Assembly (NCBI GenBank): GCA_902800305.1
Contig: CADCDP010000015.1
Span: 33,650 to 97,649 of the forward strand
Source of the DNA: an uncultured Bacteroidales bacterium
GTDB lineage: Bacteria > Bacteroidota > Bacteroidia > Bacteroidales > Bacteroidaceae
Direction: 5' to 3'
DNA: 64,000 nt
Positions 26,506-34,775 of this stretch are shown here, in pieces (the stretch's first letter is position 1; the number at the start of each line of letters is the position of its first letter). The position numbers and the translations under genes are program-made. The notes beneath the pieces are model-generated. The model saw nothing but the letters and a program-made list of their open reading frames with translations, did no database searches and was not told where the DNA came from.

Positions 26506-27828
26506 TTACTTCCAATAAATGTCTGTAAATTCACGCTTGATGTTGACTTCCTCCAACTTGAAGTACTTCTTGAAGAGAGACCACGTAACATCCAGCATTT
26601 CAGTGGTGTCGAGGTTCACGTCGATAGCAAGAAGTTTGTTGGCATACTCCTTGGCGAAGTCGAGACAGCGGTTGTCGTAGTCGGTCAAGTCGAAACCATT
26701 CTCCAACTTCGTCTTGGCGTTAGCGGCATCCGAGTAAAGACGAATGGCGGCGTTCATCACCTGCGAATGGTCTTTACGTGTCTTCTTACCAGCCACCAGC
26801 TGCTTCAGACGAGAGAGTGAACGGAATGGGTCAACAATCACCTTACCAATGTCGGAGTCGCGACGCAGGTAGAGCTGACCCTCGGTGATGTAACCCGTGT
26901 TGTCAGGCACAGCATGCGTGATGTCGCCACCCGACAGCGTGGTCACGGCGATAATCGTGATGGAGCCACCACCCGCACTTTCGGGGAACTGCACGGCCTT
27001 CTCGTAAATCTTCGCCAAGTCGGAATAGAGCGAACCCGGCATAGAGTCCTTCGATGGAATCTGGTCCATACGGTTCGACACGATGGAGAGCGAGTCGGCG
27101 TAAGAAGTCATGTCCGTCAAGAGCACCAGCACCGTCTCATGCTTCTCCACTGCGAAGTACTCGGCTGCCGTCAGAGCCATGTCTGGTACCAACAGACGCT
27201 CCACAGCAGGGTCTTCGGTCGTATTCATAAATGCGATGATTCGGTCGAGCGCACCAGCATTCGAGAACGTATTCTTGAAGAAATAATAGTCATCATTCGT
27301 CATACCCATACCGCCGAGGATAATCTTATCCACCTTCGCACGGAGTGCCACCAATGCCATCACCTCGTTAAACGGTTGGTCGGGGTCGGCAAAGAACGGA
27401 ATCTTCTGGCCAGACACCAGCGTGTTGTTCAAGTCGATACCAGCGATACCCGTGGCAATCAGTTCTGACGGTTGCTTACGACGCACAGGGTTCACCGACG
27501 GACCACCGATTTCCACTTCCTTGCCCTCAATCTCTGGGCCTCCGTCGATGGGGTGTCCGTAGGCATTGAAGAAGCGTCCAGCCAACTGTTCGCTCACCTT
27601 CAGCGAAGGAGCCTTGCCCAAGAACACCACTTCGGCGTTCGTCGGGATGCCTCCCGTACCTTCAAACACCTGCAGGGTCACGTCGTCACCCGCAATTTTC
27701 ACTACCTGAGCCAGCTTGCCATTGATGGTAGCAAGCTCATCGTATCCGACCCCCTTTGCCTTGAGGGAGACGGTGGCCTTCGTAATCTGGCCAATCTTTG
27801 TATATACTTTCTGAAAAGCTGTAGCCAT
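26506..27828 (-). CDS. atpB: V-type ATPase subunit B (non-catalytic)
   Basis: A 440-residue nucleotide-binding-fold subunit that alternates with A in the hexameric head. It lacks a Walker A P-loop, as all V-type B subunits do. Landmarks are QKIPFFADPDQPFNEVMA, LVLLTDMTSYADSL, IPSKDSMPGSLYSDLA and VDPFRSLSRL. Normal length. It follows atpA with a 6-base gap. Confidence 0.95.
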   Translation of the reverse strand: MATAFQKVYTKIGQITKATVSLKAKGVGYDELATINGKLAQVVKIAGDDVTLQVFEGTGGIPTNAEVVFLGKAPSLKVSEQLAGRFFNAYGHPIDGGPEIEGKEVEIGGPSVNPVRRKQPSELIATGIAGIDLNNTLVSGQKIPFFADPDQPFNEVMALVALRAKVDKIILGGMGMTNDDYYFFKNTFSNAGALDRIIAFMNTTEDPAVERLLVPDMALTAAEYFAVEKHETVLVLLTDMTSYADSLSIVSNRMDQIPSKDSMPGSLYSDLAKIYEKAVQFPESAGGGSITIIAVTTLSGGDITHAVPDNTGYITEGQLYLRRDSDIGKVIVDPFRSLSRLKQLVAGKKTRKDHSQVMNAAIRLYSDAANAKTKLENGFDLTDYDNRCLDFAKEYANKLLAIDVNLDTTEMLDVTWSLFKKYFKLEEVNIKREFTDIYWK

Positions 27829-27834
27829 AGTCGT

Positions 27835-29577
27835 TTATGCGGCAAGCATTGCCTTGATTTGTGAAACAAAGTCGTTATACTGTTCACTTCTGAACTCCGA
27901 GTAGTTCATCTGTTTACAGAGGTTGATGAGTTTACGGAAGAAGTCCACGCAGTCCTCGAAGTGGTCGAATTGGAAGTCCGTCTCACAGATTTCCGTCACG
28001 AGGTCGAGGATGGCCTCCTGACGTTCCAGAGAAGTCACGGCATCCACCTCGTCGAAGGCATCCTGCTGGAGCACCACAAAGTCGATGATTTCCGACTTCC
28101 AGAACACCACGTGATAATCTACTGGCACACCATCGTCACCCAGGATGTTGATTTGCTCCGCAATCTCCTTACCGCGCTGCATACGAGTCTTCAGCGCCAG
28201 CACCTTCGGAATCCACTTGTCGTTAATCTTCTTCGAGATATATTCGGCAAACTCCGGATATTCCAGATACTTCGAGTAAGAATCAATCGGGTTCACGGCT
28301 GGGTAGCGCTTCTTGTCCGCACGGTCTTGTTCCAGTCCGTAGAAACAACGAGCCACCTTCTTCGTGTTCTCCGTCACAGGCTCCTTCAGGTTACCACCAG
28401 CCGGCGACACCGTACCGATGAACGTGATGGAACCAATTTCGCCGTTGTTCAGATACACATAACCCGCACGTCCGTAGAAGTTCGAGATCAAGGCACCCAA
28501 GTCCATCGGGAATGCGTCGGGACCAGGCAGTTCCTCCATACGGTTCGACATCTCGCGCAAGGCCTGTGCCCAACGAGAAGTGGAGTCGGCCATCAGCAAC
28601 ACGCGCAGACCCATCGAACGGTAATATTCTGCCATCGTCATGGCTGTATAAACCGAAGCCTCACGCGCAGCCACAGGCATGTTCGACGTGTTGGCGATGA
28701 TGATGGTACGCTCCATCAGCTTGCGTCCCGTATGTGGGTCGTCCAGCTCGGGGAACTCCGTGAAGATTTCCACCACCTCGTTCGCACGCTCACCACAGGC
28801 AGCGATAATCACGATGTCAGCCTCAGCCTGTTTCGAGATGGCGTGCTGCAACACCGTCTTACCCGTACCGAAAGGACCAGGGATGAAGCCTGTACCGCCT
28901 TCCACAATCGGGTTAAACGTGTCAATGGTACGCACACCCGTTTCGAGCAACTTGAAGGGACGTGGTTTTTCCTTATAATTGGTCATGGCAAACTTTACGG
29001 GCCAGTGCTGCACCATATCGACCTTCACCTCAGTGCCGTCCTCCTTCGTGAGCACAGCCACCACATCGTGAATCTTATACTTGCCAGCCTTCACGATGCT
29101 CTTCACTTTGGCCTTGCCCTCCAGCTGAAATGGAGCCATAATTTTCAGTTTCTGGGAGTTTTCTTCCACCTCGCCGAGCCATGCCGACCCTTCCACTTCG
29201 TCACCCACCTTGGCAAGTGGCACGAAATCCCACTCACGTTCTGCATCCAGCGGTTCGGTATATTGGCCACGCTTCAGGAAGACACCCTCCATCTTGTCGA
29301 GGTCATTCTGCAGACCGTCGAAATTCTTCGACAACATACCGGGACCTAACTGCACTTCGAGCATGTGTCCCGTAAAATCGGCTGGAGCACCAACCTTCAG
29401 TCCACGTGTCGATTCAAACACCTGGACATACACGTCACTGCCCACCACCTTGATGACCTCGCTCATCAATCGGTCGCCACCCGTCTCGATATAGCAGATT
29501 TCGCCCTGCTTCACGGGGCCATCCACCTTGAGCGTCACCATGTTGGCAATAACGCCACTAACTGTTCCTTTTGTCAT
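27835..29577 (-). CDS. atpA: V-type ATPase subunit A (catalytic)
   Basis: A 580-residue catalytic subunit. The P-loop GPFGTGKTVLQH (about 230-241), the V-type non-homologous insertion (about 110-190), LLMADSTSRWAQALRE and GRAGYV-type segments identify it. It hydrolyses or makes ATP with subunit B. A long antisense open frame here is a codon-usage shadow. Confidence 0.96.
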   Translation of the reverse strand: MTKGTVSGVIANMVTLKVDGPVKQGEICYIETGGDRLMSEVIKVVGSDVYVQVFESTRGLKVGAPADFTGHMLEVQLGPGMLSKNFDGLQNDLDKMEGVFLKRGQYTEPLDAEREWDFVPLAKVGDEVEGSAWLGEVEENSQKLKIMAPFQLEGKAKVKSIVKAGKYKIHDVVAVLTKEDGTEVKVDMVQHWPVKFAMTNYKEKPRPFKLLETGVRTIDTFNPIVEGGTGFIPGPFGTGKTVLQHAISKQAEADIVIIAACGERANEVVEIFTEFPELDDPHTGRKLMERTIIIANTSNMPVAAREASVYTAMTMAEYYRSMGLRVLLMADSTSRWAQALREMSNRMEELPGPDAFPMDLGALISNFYGRAGYVYLNNGEIGSITFIGTVSPAGGNLKEPVTENTKKVARCFYGLEQDRADKKRYPAVNPIDSYSKYLEYPEFAEYISKKINDKWIPKVLALKTRMQRGKEIAEQINILGDDGVPVDYHVVFWKSEIIDFVVLQQDAFDEVDAVTSLERQEAILDLVTEICETDFQFDHFEDCVDFFRKLINLCKQMNYSEFRSEQYNDFVSQIKAMLAA

Positions 29578-29597
29578 ATCTTGATAATTTTTCTTAT

Positions 29598-30440
29598 TTA
29601 CTTCTGAAATTCTTCGGGCACACGAGCTTCTCCACGGAGATTCTCAATAATCTGGCGGAATGTCTCCTTGCCAGTTTCCACATCGAGCTTGTCCCAACGT
29701 GCCAGCATGTCGAGCTTGCAGAGATAGGCAAACACAGCCTCGATGGAGAAAATGTTGAAGAACGTCTGCTCTTCGAGCCAAAGCCACTTGAAAGCATCCA
29801 TCTTCTTCTCCTTCTCCACCGGATCCTCACATTCCACAATCTTCACCAAGTCGGCCACATAGTCATATTCTGCCGTCAAGTTGAAGTCCTTCGTGTTGTT
29901 CGTCAGAATCATCTCCGTCACCTCATCCTCGCCCTGAATGTAGTCCGCCACATTCCAGCCGTTCCTGCGAGCCAAGAAAGCCGTGAGGATGTTGGTAATG
30001 TCGAGGTTGAGCTTATACCACTGGCGCACCATCTTGTTCGGGCACGTCTCGATGGCATACCGATAAAACTTATAGAGCATGTCGTCTTCGGCGAAATATT
30101 CCTCCTTATCCTTATTATACGCATACCCACGCGCAAACTCGCTCATGAAGCTCGGATAACGATGCACATTGAAGTTCATCTCCCGTGCCGAAGTCATCAA
30201 ATCGACATACTGTTCCATGGTCAAGTTGCCGTCGTACTCAATCTCCGCCTTCGGATTCTTCAAAAGCTTCACGAGGTTCGTGCAGTCGTTCTTGAGGAAG
30301 AAGTAATAGAGCACCTTCTTGTCGCCATCCGACAAGACCGCATCCAGTTCCTCTCTCAAGTCCTCCATGTTCACCCCCCGCTTCGTATCCTCCAGCGTGA
30401 TGTCAGGCAGACCCGCCATTAAACAATAGTAATTTCCCAT
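29598..30440 (-). CDS. DUF2764 protein, V-type ATPase C-like subunit
   Basis: A 280-residue helical protein found between the E and A genes of V-type ATPase operons in Bacteroidetes, Chlamydiae and spirochaetes. It starts MGNYYCLMAGLPDI, the usual family opening, and has no membrane segment. By position it stands where subunit C (the AtpC/d-type socket joining rotor shaft and ring) is encoded in other V-ATPases; no separate C or F gene is seen in this operon. Its exact role is inferred from context. Confidence 0.85.
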   Translation of the reverse strand: MGNYYCLMAGLPDITLEDTKRGVNMEDLREELDAVLSDGDKKVLYYFFLKNDCTNLVKLLKNPKAEIEYDGNLTMEQYVDLMTSAREMNFNVHRYPSFMSEFARGYAYNKDKEEYFAEDDMLYKFYRYAIETCPNKMVRQWYKLNLDITNILTAFLARRNGWNVADYIQGEDEVTEMILTNNTKDFNLTAEYDYVADLVKIVECEDPVEKEKKMDAFKWLWLEEQTFFNIFSIEAVFAYLCKLDMLARWDKLDVETGKETFRQIIENLRGEARVPEEFQK

Positions 30441-30443
30441 ACC

Positions 30444-31034
30444 TTAGAAAATCATATCAACCAACTGTGGACGCAAGAAGTTCTTGAAGTACGTCTCAAA
30501 CTCGGCCTCGCCAAAGTTCACCTTATAAGAACCGTCGGCTGGTTGCACCGTGAAGAGCGTTTTCTGTCCGTTCACTTCCTCAATCTTCACACCCTTGTCG
30601 AGCAGTGCCTTTGCCTTCTTGGCAAACAGCGCCTTCAGACTCTTGGCATCTGCCGTAGAGATGACGATGTCCTCCTGGGCACCCCACTTCTCCGCCAACT
30701 TCAGCATAAACTCGTTCATGAAGTCCTTGTCGCCGACCACTTCTGCTGTAGCCTCCTTCACCACCTGATTGCCCACCACATTGGCCACTTCGCTCTTCAG
30801 AGCGTTCAGTGCCTGAGCGGCATACATCTTAATCTCGCTCTTCATGTTTTCCTCCATGCCTTGCGTGTTCTTCTTAGCAGTTGCCTCAATCTCTGCAGCC
30901 TGTGCCTTCGCGTCAGCTACAATCTGAGCCGCCTTCTCATTGGCGGCAGCAATAATTTTCTCGGCTTCAGCATTGCCCTTCTCCACTCCTTCCTTGAGGA
31001 GCTTCTCAGTCAGTTCTTGAATTTTATTCTCCAT
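30444..31034 (-). CDS. atpE: V-type ATPase subunit E (peripheral stalk)
   Basis: About 196 residues from the ATG at 31034 (MENKIQELTEKLL). The frame stays open to 31289, but that part is non-conserved and crosses the promoter region. The N-terminal 80 residues are a helical coiled coil rich in Ala, Glu and Lys (AEAEKIIAAANEKAAQI), as in peripheral stalk E subunits, and the C-terminal globular part ends near FETYFKNFLRPQLV. It is the first gene of the operon. Confidence 0.88.
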   Translation of the reverse strand: MENKIQELTEKLLKEGVEKGNAEAEKIIAAANEKAAQIVADAKAQAAEIEATAKKNTQGMEENMKSEIKMYAAQALNALKSEVANVVGNQVVKEATAEVVGDKDFMNEFMLKLAEKWGAQEDIVISTADAKSLKALFAKKAKALLDKGVKIEEVNGQKTLFTVQPADGSYKVNFGEAEFETYFKNFLRPQLVDMIF

Positions 31035-31075
31035 ATCTATTTTGGTATTTATATATATTCCGCTACAAATTAACA

Positions 31076-31083
31076 ACTTTTTT
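31076..31083 (-). promoter_or_regulatory. Possible -7 box for the V-ATPase operon
   Basis: The minus strand reads TTAATTTG, one mismatch from TAnnTTTG, about 42 bases before the atpE ATG. Confidence 0.4.
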
Positions 31084-31248
31084 TCCGAACCACCAACACT
31101 CTCCAACAGATATTTCTCAAAAAGTGTCCCCAAAAGTCCTAGACACCCACACTTTGCAACGTAGCCAAGCAAAAAAAACGCCGTAAAAAGCAGCAACCAC
31201 CCCACAGATGAATACTGCCAAATATTTGCAAATTCCAAAAAAATGTTG

Positions 31249-31256
31249 TATCTTTG
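31249..31256 (+). promoter_or_regulatory. Orphan -7 box before the second 21-nt array
   Basis: TATCTTTG matches the consensus. GGATGC follows at the same distance (ATG 14 bases after the box) as behind the orphan promoter at 11840-11847. Confidence 0.5.
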
Positions 31257-31287
31257 CACTTGAAAAGGGATGCTCCAATAAACCTCC

Positions 31288-31407
31288 ATGGGGTGTTCCG
31301 CCCCAAAACCCCAAGTTCCAATCGTAAGCTTCGATAGTACAATCGTAAGCTTCGATAGTAAAATCGCAACCTTCGATAGTACAATCGAAGGTTGCGATTG
31401 GTTTTAG
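31288..31407 (+). CDS. Possible small ORF of four heptapeptide repeats (second copy of the layout)
   Basis: A 39-codon frame: an 11-residue lead (MGCSAPKPQVP), then IVSFDST, IVSFDSK, IATFDST, IEGCDWF and an immediate stop. The in-frame ATG at 31270 is followed by a stop after three codons. The array is exactly 84 nt, as in the ORF at 11861, but the residues differ completely. Whether it is translated is unknown. Confidence 0.25.
   Translation: MGCSAPKPQVPIVSFDSTIVSFDSKIATFDSTIEGCDWF
31321..31404. repeat. Four-unit 21-nt array, second locus
   Basis: Units at 31321-31341, 31342-31362, 31363-31383 and 31384-31404. Units 1-3 are direct copies with few changes. The first 15 nt of unit 4 are the exact inverse of the first 15 nt of unit 3 (31363-31377 with 31384-31398), so the end of the array folds into a 15-bp hairpin followed by GGTTTTAG. 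Confidence 0.85.
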
Positions 31408-31449
31408 TAGAGTGCTGTCCGCAAAAAGCCCCAAACAAGTGCGGCAAGC

Positions 31450-32112
31450 CTACTGTACAGCTATCTTACGCCCACCATGGATATACACCCCACGCTGGCT
31501 GGGTTTCCCACTCAACTTGCGACCGCTGAGGTCGTACCACGCATCATCGGAATTCGTGAAATCCGTGAAATTCGTTGTTGAAAGAATCCCCGTTGCGTCG
31601 TCCTCGTCGCCGAAGTTCAGCACGAACTGGCGCACTTCCGCACCACCACCGTTGACATCCACGTGGAAGTACGCGCGGCAAGAACCCGGCGTGAAGTCCT
31701 CGTTGCTGGGTCAGTAGAGCGTGTTATCCGCACCGAGGTACAGGTTATTGTGAGCGGTACTATAGATGACAGTGGGGCTGTAGGTGCCCTGGAAGCGGAC
31801 GTTCCCATCCTCGCTCACCACGCAGCCCGCCGTCGTGCTGCTCACGGTCACACCGCTAAATACGGGGCTGATCACGTTGTCGCCCGTCCACTTCACGATG
31901 AACGGTGTGCCAGCCTCGATGGTGCTACCCGATGCCACGCTCGTGAAGTTGAGCGTCAGCACACCCATCGCTGTCGAAGCTCGACTGCGAAGCGTTCAGC
32001 GTCATTGCCGTAGCACCGCTCATCTGGCCGCTGCCCACAGTCACGCCGCCCGCCTCACTTCGCCGCCCAGCCCCGTGGCCGAGGGCACAAAGTTTTTTTT
32101 CTTGTTCTTCAT
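31450..32112 (-). pseudogene. Decayed surface-protein gene with sorting-tail-like end
   Basis: The tail (WYDLSGRKLSGKPSQRGVYI, then a GGRKIAV end) is a typical type IX sorting-tail-like terminus. In the same frame, TGA at 31711-31713 interrupts NTLY*PSNEDF where Trp or Tyr is expected. Further upstream the protein-like frame jumps: VTVGSGQMSGATAMTLNA is in another frame from GVLTLNFTSVASGSTIEAG, and from the ATG at 32112 (MKNKKKNFVPSATGLGGE) the frame soon stops. So there are two frameshifts and one nonsense codon, and the body of the gene is missing. GC content is higher than in the neighbours. Confidence 0.7.
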
Positions 32113-32197
32113 TGTCTTGTGTATATTGTTTTATTTTTGGAAATTCATATTCAAGAAAAACATCCGCGCCATTTGTGCTCAACACAAACAAACGCGC

Positions 32198-32239
32198 TGG
32201 CGGCTCCTCCCGCCCACTTCTGGACGAGAGGAGCCGCCA
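32198..32239. terminator. GC-rich hairpin
   Basis: TGGCGGCTCCTC (32198-32209) pairs perfectly with GAGGAGCCGCCA (32228-32239), and GCG/CGC pairs extend it beyond one mismatch. There is no U run. It sits between the nucleotidyltransferase gene and the decayed gene, and may be a terminator or a REP-like element. Confidence 0.5.
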
Positions 32240-32284
32240 CGCGCTCCCTCAACAGTGTATAAGCTACTGTTTGTTTTATACAAA

Positions 32285-32321
32285 GTATCCATTGCTGCAT
32301 CTGTAATTTTCGCTACAAAGT
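32285..32321 (-). repeat. 37-bp direct repeat, copy 1 (duplicated promoter and start)
   Basis: Identical to 32692-32728. On the minus strand it contains a -7 box (TAACTTTG, 32316-32323, partly outside the repeat), the spacer, the ATG (32292) and the first codons. In this copy the ATG leads into a 37-codon frame that looks non-coding. Confidence 0.9.
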
Positions 32322-32378
32322 TACGCCTTTTTCCACCTATATGTATGGGAAGTGGTGTGGCACGGAGGAAAATAGTCT

Positions 32379-32699
32379 TTATACAACAATGCCTGTCTGC
32401 ATGACATCGTCGTAGAGAGGTGACCAATGGTCTTCGGACATAAGAACTGGTTCGATGAGCAAACTCACCTTATCTACGTCCATGCCAAGAGCAATGGATG
32501 TTTCGAGCCACTTGTCATCGGAAAGGTTGGGAACGATAACAGCCACGTCAATGTCGCTCCACTTATTGGGATTACCCTTAGAATAGGAGCCAAACATCAT
32601 GACTTTCGCCTGCCCATTGAAACGAGGCGAGATCACACGTTTGTATTCTCTGACAAGCTGGAGGGCTTCATCGCGAGTAAGCACTTTTGGTGTATCCAT
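32379..32699 (-). CDS. Nucleotidyltransferase-domain protein (MNT type)
   Basis: A 106-residue single-domain protein. GSYSKGNPNKWSDIDVAV (about residues 47-64) is the GSxxxG...SDIDV motif of minimal nucleotidyltransferases, with the two metal-binding Asp residues. These proteins usually pair with a HEPN partner as a toxin-antitoxin couple in which the MNT protein AMPylates or masks the HEPN toxin. No HEPN gene is next to it, so it is an orphan or a solitary MNT protein. Its promoter and start lie in a 37-bp repeat copied 407 bases downstream. Confidence 0.85.
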   Translation of the reverse strand: MDTPKVLTRDEALQLVREYKRVISPRFNGQAKVMMFGSYSKGNPNKWSDIDVAVIVPNLSDDKWLETSIALGMDVDKVSLLIEPVLMSEDHWSPLYDDVMQTGIVV

Positions 32700-32728
32700 T
32701 GCTGCATCTGTAATTTTCGCTACAAAGT
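32692..32728 (-). repeat. 37-bp direct repeat, copy 2 (promoter and start of the nucleotidyltransferase)
   Basis: Perfect match to 32285-32321. On the minus strand it provides TGACTTTG as a -7-like box (32723-32730), a 23-base leader, the ATG at 32699 and the codons for Met-Asp-Thr. Confidence 0.9.
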
Positions 32729-32804
32729 CACTTCTTTTTCTACCATGATTCAGTATAAATCCAAAAAAAATGCTTGCCGAGGCTTTTTAGCGATTTATTT
32801 TCCG

Positions 32805-32812
32805 TACTTTTG
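32805..32812 (+). promoter_or_regulatory. -7 box for the M15 peptidase gene
   Basis: TACTTTTG matches TAnnTTTG, 27 bases before the ATG at 32839. A well-spaced -33 box is not evident. Confidence 0.5.
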
Positions 32813-32838
32813 CAACCAATTTAAGTGATAAGTGAAAA

Positions 32839-33564
32839 ATGAAAAGTGAAAAATTAGCTACCGCATTCTTGCTACTCACCATCGTCTGCTGCTCGTTCAC
32901 CAAGGCTGATGACACCAAGGCACTCCGCGAATGGACACCAGCCGCCGTCGTGAGCGACGATGCCGTGAAGGCTTACAGCCTCGACTCCTGCTTCATGGCT
33001 TTCCCCATCAGCGATGCCATTTTCCTCCGTATGCAGGGAAAGTCCTACAAGCAGAACTGCACCGTGCCACGCACCTCGTTACGCTATCTGCGCGTGCTCC
33101 ACCGCAACGTTGAGGGCAAGACCCAGTTGGGCGAAATCGTGTGCAACCAAACGATTGCCGACGACCTGCTCGACATCTTCCGCCAACTCTACGAAGCGGG
33201 CTATCGGATAGAGCGCATCACCCTCATCGACGACTACGATGCCGACGACGAGCGCAGTATGACGGCCAACAACACCTCGTCGTTCAACTTCCGTGTCGTG
33301 GCTGGCTCCACCACCCTCTCCAAACATGCCCGTGGCCTTGCCATCGACATCAACCCCCTCTACAACCCCTGCCTCCATCTCCGCACAGGGAAGGTGGAAC
33401 CGTCCGCCGGAAAGCCCTACGCCACCAACCGTAACGGCATAAAAAAAGCAAAGGTCGCTCTCATCGATAAGAACGACCTCTGCTATCAGCTGTTCGTCAA
33501 GCATGGCTTCCATTGGGGTGGCGACTGGCGCAACACCAAAGACTACCAGCACTTTGAGAAGTAA
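32839..33564 (+). CDS. M15-family peptidase (D-Ala-D-Ala carboxypeptidase-like)
   Basis: A 241-residue exported protein; the Cys-Cys at 17-18 after a hydrophobic run makes a lipoprotein likely. SKHARGLAID (161-170) is the SxHxxGxxxD zinc motif of M15/VanY peptidases, with zinc ligands His163 and Asp170; the third, His238, is in DYQHFE. GFHWGGDW (223-230) is the usual substrate-side motif. It probably trims peptidoglycan peptides in the periplasm. It converges with fcl, with 8 bases between the stops and no terminator visible. Confidence 0.87.
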   Translation: MKSEKLATAFLLLTIVCCSFTKADDTKALREWTPAAVVSDDAVKAYSLDSCFMAFPISDAIFLRMQGKSYKQNCTVPRTSLRYLRVLHRNVEGKTQLGEIVCNQTIADDLLDIFRQLYEAGYRIERITLIDDYDADDERSMTANNTSSFNFRVVAGSTTLSKHARGLAIDINPLYNPCLHLRTGKVEPSAGKPYATNRNGIKKAKVALIDKNDLCYQLFVKHGFHWGGDWRNTKDYQHFEK

Positions 33565-33572
33565 ACTTTACC

Positions 33573-34769
33573 CTAACCTTGCTTGTGGTTGATGCAGATA
33601 CCCTGCAAGTACCACTCATAGAGGCGATGGATGCCCTCGTCGATTTCGATGGTGTGGTGCCATCCGAGACGATGGAGCTTGTCCACATTGGTCAGCTTCT
33701 TCAAGGTGCCGTCTGGTTTCGACGAATCCCAGCGGAGTTCACCCTTAAAGCCGATTTCCTGCATAATCTTCTCGGCCACTTCCTTGATGGAGATTTCCTT
33801 GCCCGTACCTACGTTGATGTGGCAGTTGCGAATCTCCTTGATGCCGTCGCGGTTCACGGTAAAGTCGCTCTTCTCCACCACATCCTGGAAATCGACATTG
33901 AGCAGACAGTGAACAGAGGCGTCGGCCATTTCCTCACTCCAAAGGAACTCGCGCATCGGCGCACCCGTACCCCACAGTGTGACGGCTTCGGGCGTAATGC
34001 CGTAGTGACGCAACACTTGAAGGATGGTGTATTCGTCGCTCATGGCAGTAGCCATAATCGTCAGTGTGGCCTTCGAAGCCTCGCTGTCGGGAGCACCTTG
34101 TCCGTCCACCATCTTGGGCACCTTCATCGACACAGGACGAAGGCCGAGGTCCTTACGTACAGCCTCCCAATTACCCTCGTTCAAGCACTTTGCCAGATGA
34201 ATCTTGCGAATCATGGCAGGAAGAACGTGGGAGTTTTCGAGGTGGAAATTGTCGTTGGGACCATAGAGGTTCGTCGGCATCACGGCGATATAGTTGGTAC
34301 CGTATTGGAGGTTGAACGACTCACACATCTTCAAGCCCGCAATCTTGGCGATGGCGTAAGGCTCGTTGGTGTATTCGAGAGGCGATGTGAGCAGACAATC
34401 TTCGGGCATCGGTTGTGGCGCTTCACCCGGATAGATGCAGGTGGAACCCAAGAAGAGGAGCTTCTTCACGCCATGCTTCCAAGCCTCACCAATCACGTTC
34501 TGCTGAATCTGCAGGTTCTGGTAGATGAAGTCGGCACGATACTGTAAGTTGGCCATGATACCACCCACATGGGCTGCTGCCAACACAACGGCATCGGGCT
34601 TTTCCTCATCAAAGAATGCCTTGACAGCCACAGGGTCAAGCAGGTCAAGCTCAGCATGGGACTTACCCACCAAGTTCTCGTAGCCACGAGCTTTGAGGTT
34701 GTTCCAAATGGCAGAACCCACCAAACCATGATGCCCTGCCACAAATATCTTCGAATTCTTGTCTAACAT
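33573..34769 (-). CDS. fcl: GDP-L-fucose synthase
   Basis: A 398-residue short-chain dehydrogenase-type enzyme. GHHGLVGSA (about 12-20) is the NADPH-binding loop; Ser-Tyr-Lys catalysis is represented by LGSTCIYP and YAIAKIAG. It converts GDP-4-keto-6-deoxymannose to GDP-L-fucose by epimerisation and reduction. It is longer than the E. coli enzyme (about 320) because of an insertion near 200-250 typical of Bacteroidetes. It follows gmd with a 6-base gap; together they make GDP-fucose for capsule or glycoprotein glycans. Confidence 0.95.
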   Translation of the reverse strand: MLDKNSKIFVAGHHGLVGSAIWNNLKARGYENLVGKSHAELDLLDPVAVKAFFDEEKPDAVVLAAAHVGGIMANLQYRADFIYQNLQIQQNVIGEAWKHGVKKLLFLGSTCIYPGEAPQPMPEDCLLTSPLEYTNEPYAIAKIAGLKMCESFNLQYGTNYIAVMPTNLYGPNDNFHLENSHVLPAMIRKIHLAKCLNEGNWEAVRKDLGLRPVSMKVPKMVDGQGAPDSEASKATLTIMATAMSDEYTILQVLRHYGITPEAVTLWGTGAPMREFLWSEEMADASVHCLLNVDFQDVVEKSDFTVNRDGIKEIRNCHINVGTGKEISIKEVAEKIMQEIGFKGELRWDSSKPDGTLKKLTNVDKLHRLGWHHTIEIDEGIHRLYEWYLQGICINHKQG

Positions 34770-34775
34770 ATAATC

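Larger units (their letters stand above)
31035..31449. other. Spacer between the V-ATPase operon and a degraded gene
   Basis: 415 bases holding a weak minus-strand promoter (31076-31083), a good plus-strand orphan promoter (31249-31256), and the second 4x21-nt array (31321-31404) with a small ORF. Nothing else is supported. Confidence 0.6.

Noticed and set aside
27961..29349. 462-codon open frame antisense to atpA
   Set aside because: It mirrors the catalytic subunit gene codon by codon, has a His/Arg-rich low-quality protein and no start context. Similar long antisense frames over atpI, the ABC-F gene, gmd and fcl were rejected for the same reason.
31035..31289. 85-residue N-terminal extension of V-ATPase subunit E with a membrane helix
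   Set aside because: The conserved E subunit begins at MENKIQELTEK (31034). The extension covers the operon leader and matches nothing.
32179..32427. 82-codon frame downstream of the nucleotidyltransferase as a HEPN toxin partner
   Set aside because: It contains no HEPN RxxxxH motif or helical pattern, crosses the 37-bp repeat and the GC-rich hairpin, and overlaps the end of the nucleotidyltransferase gene.
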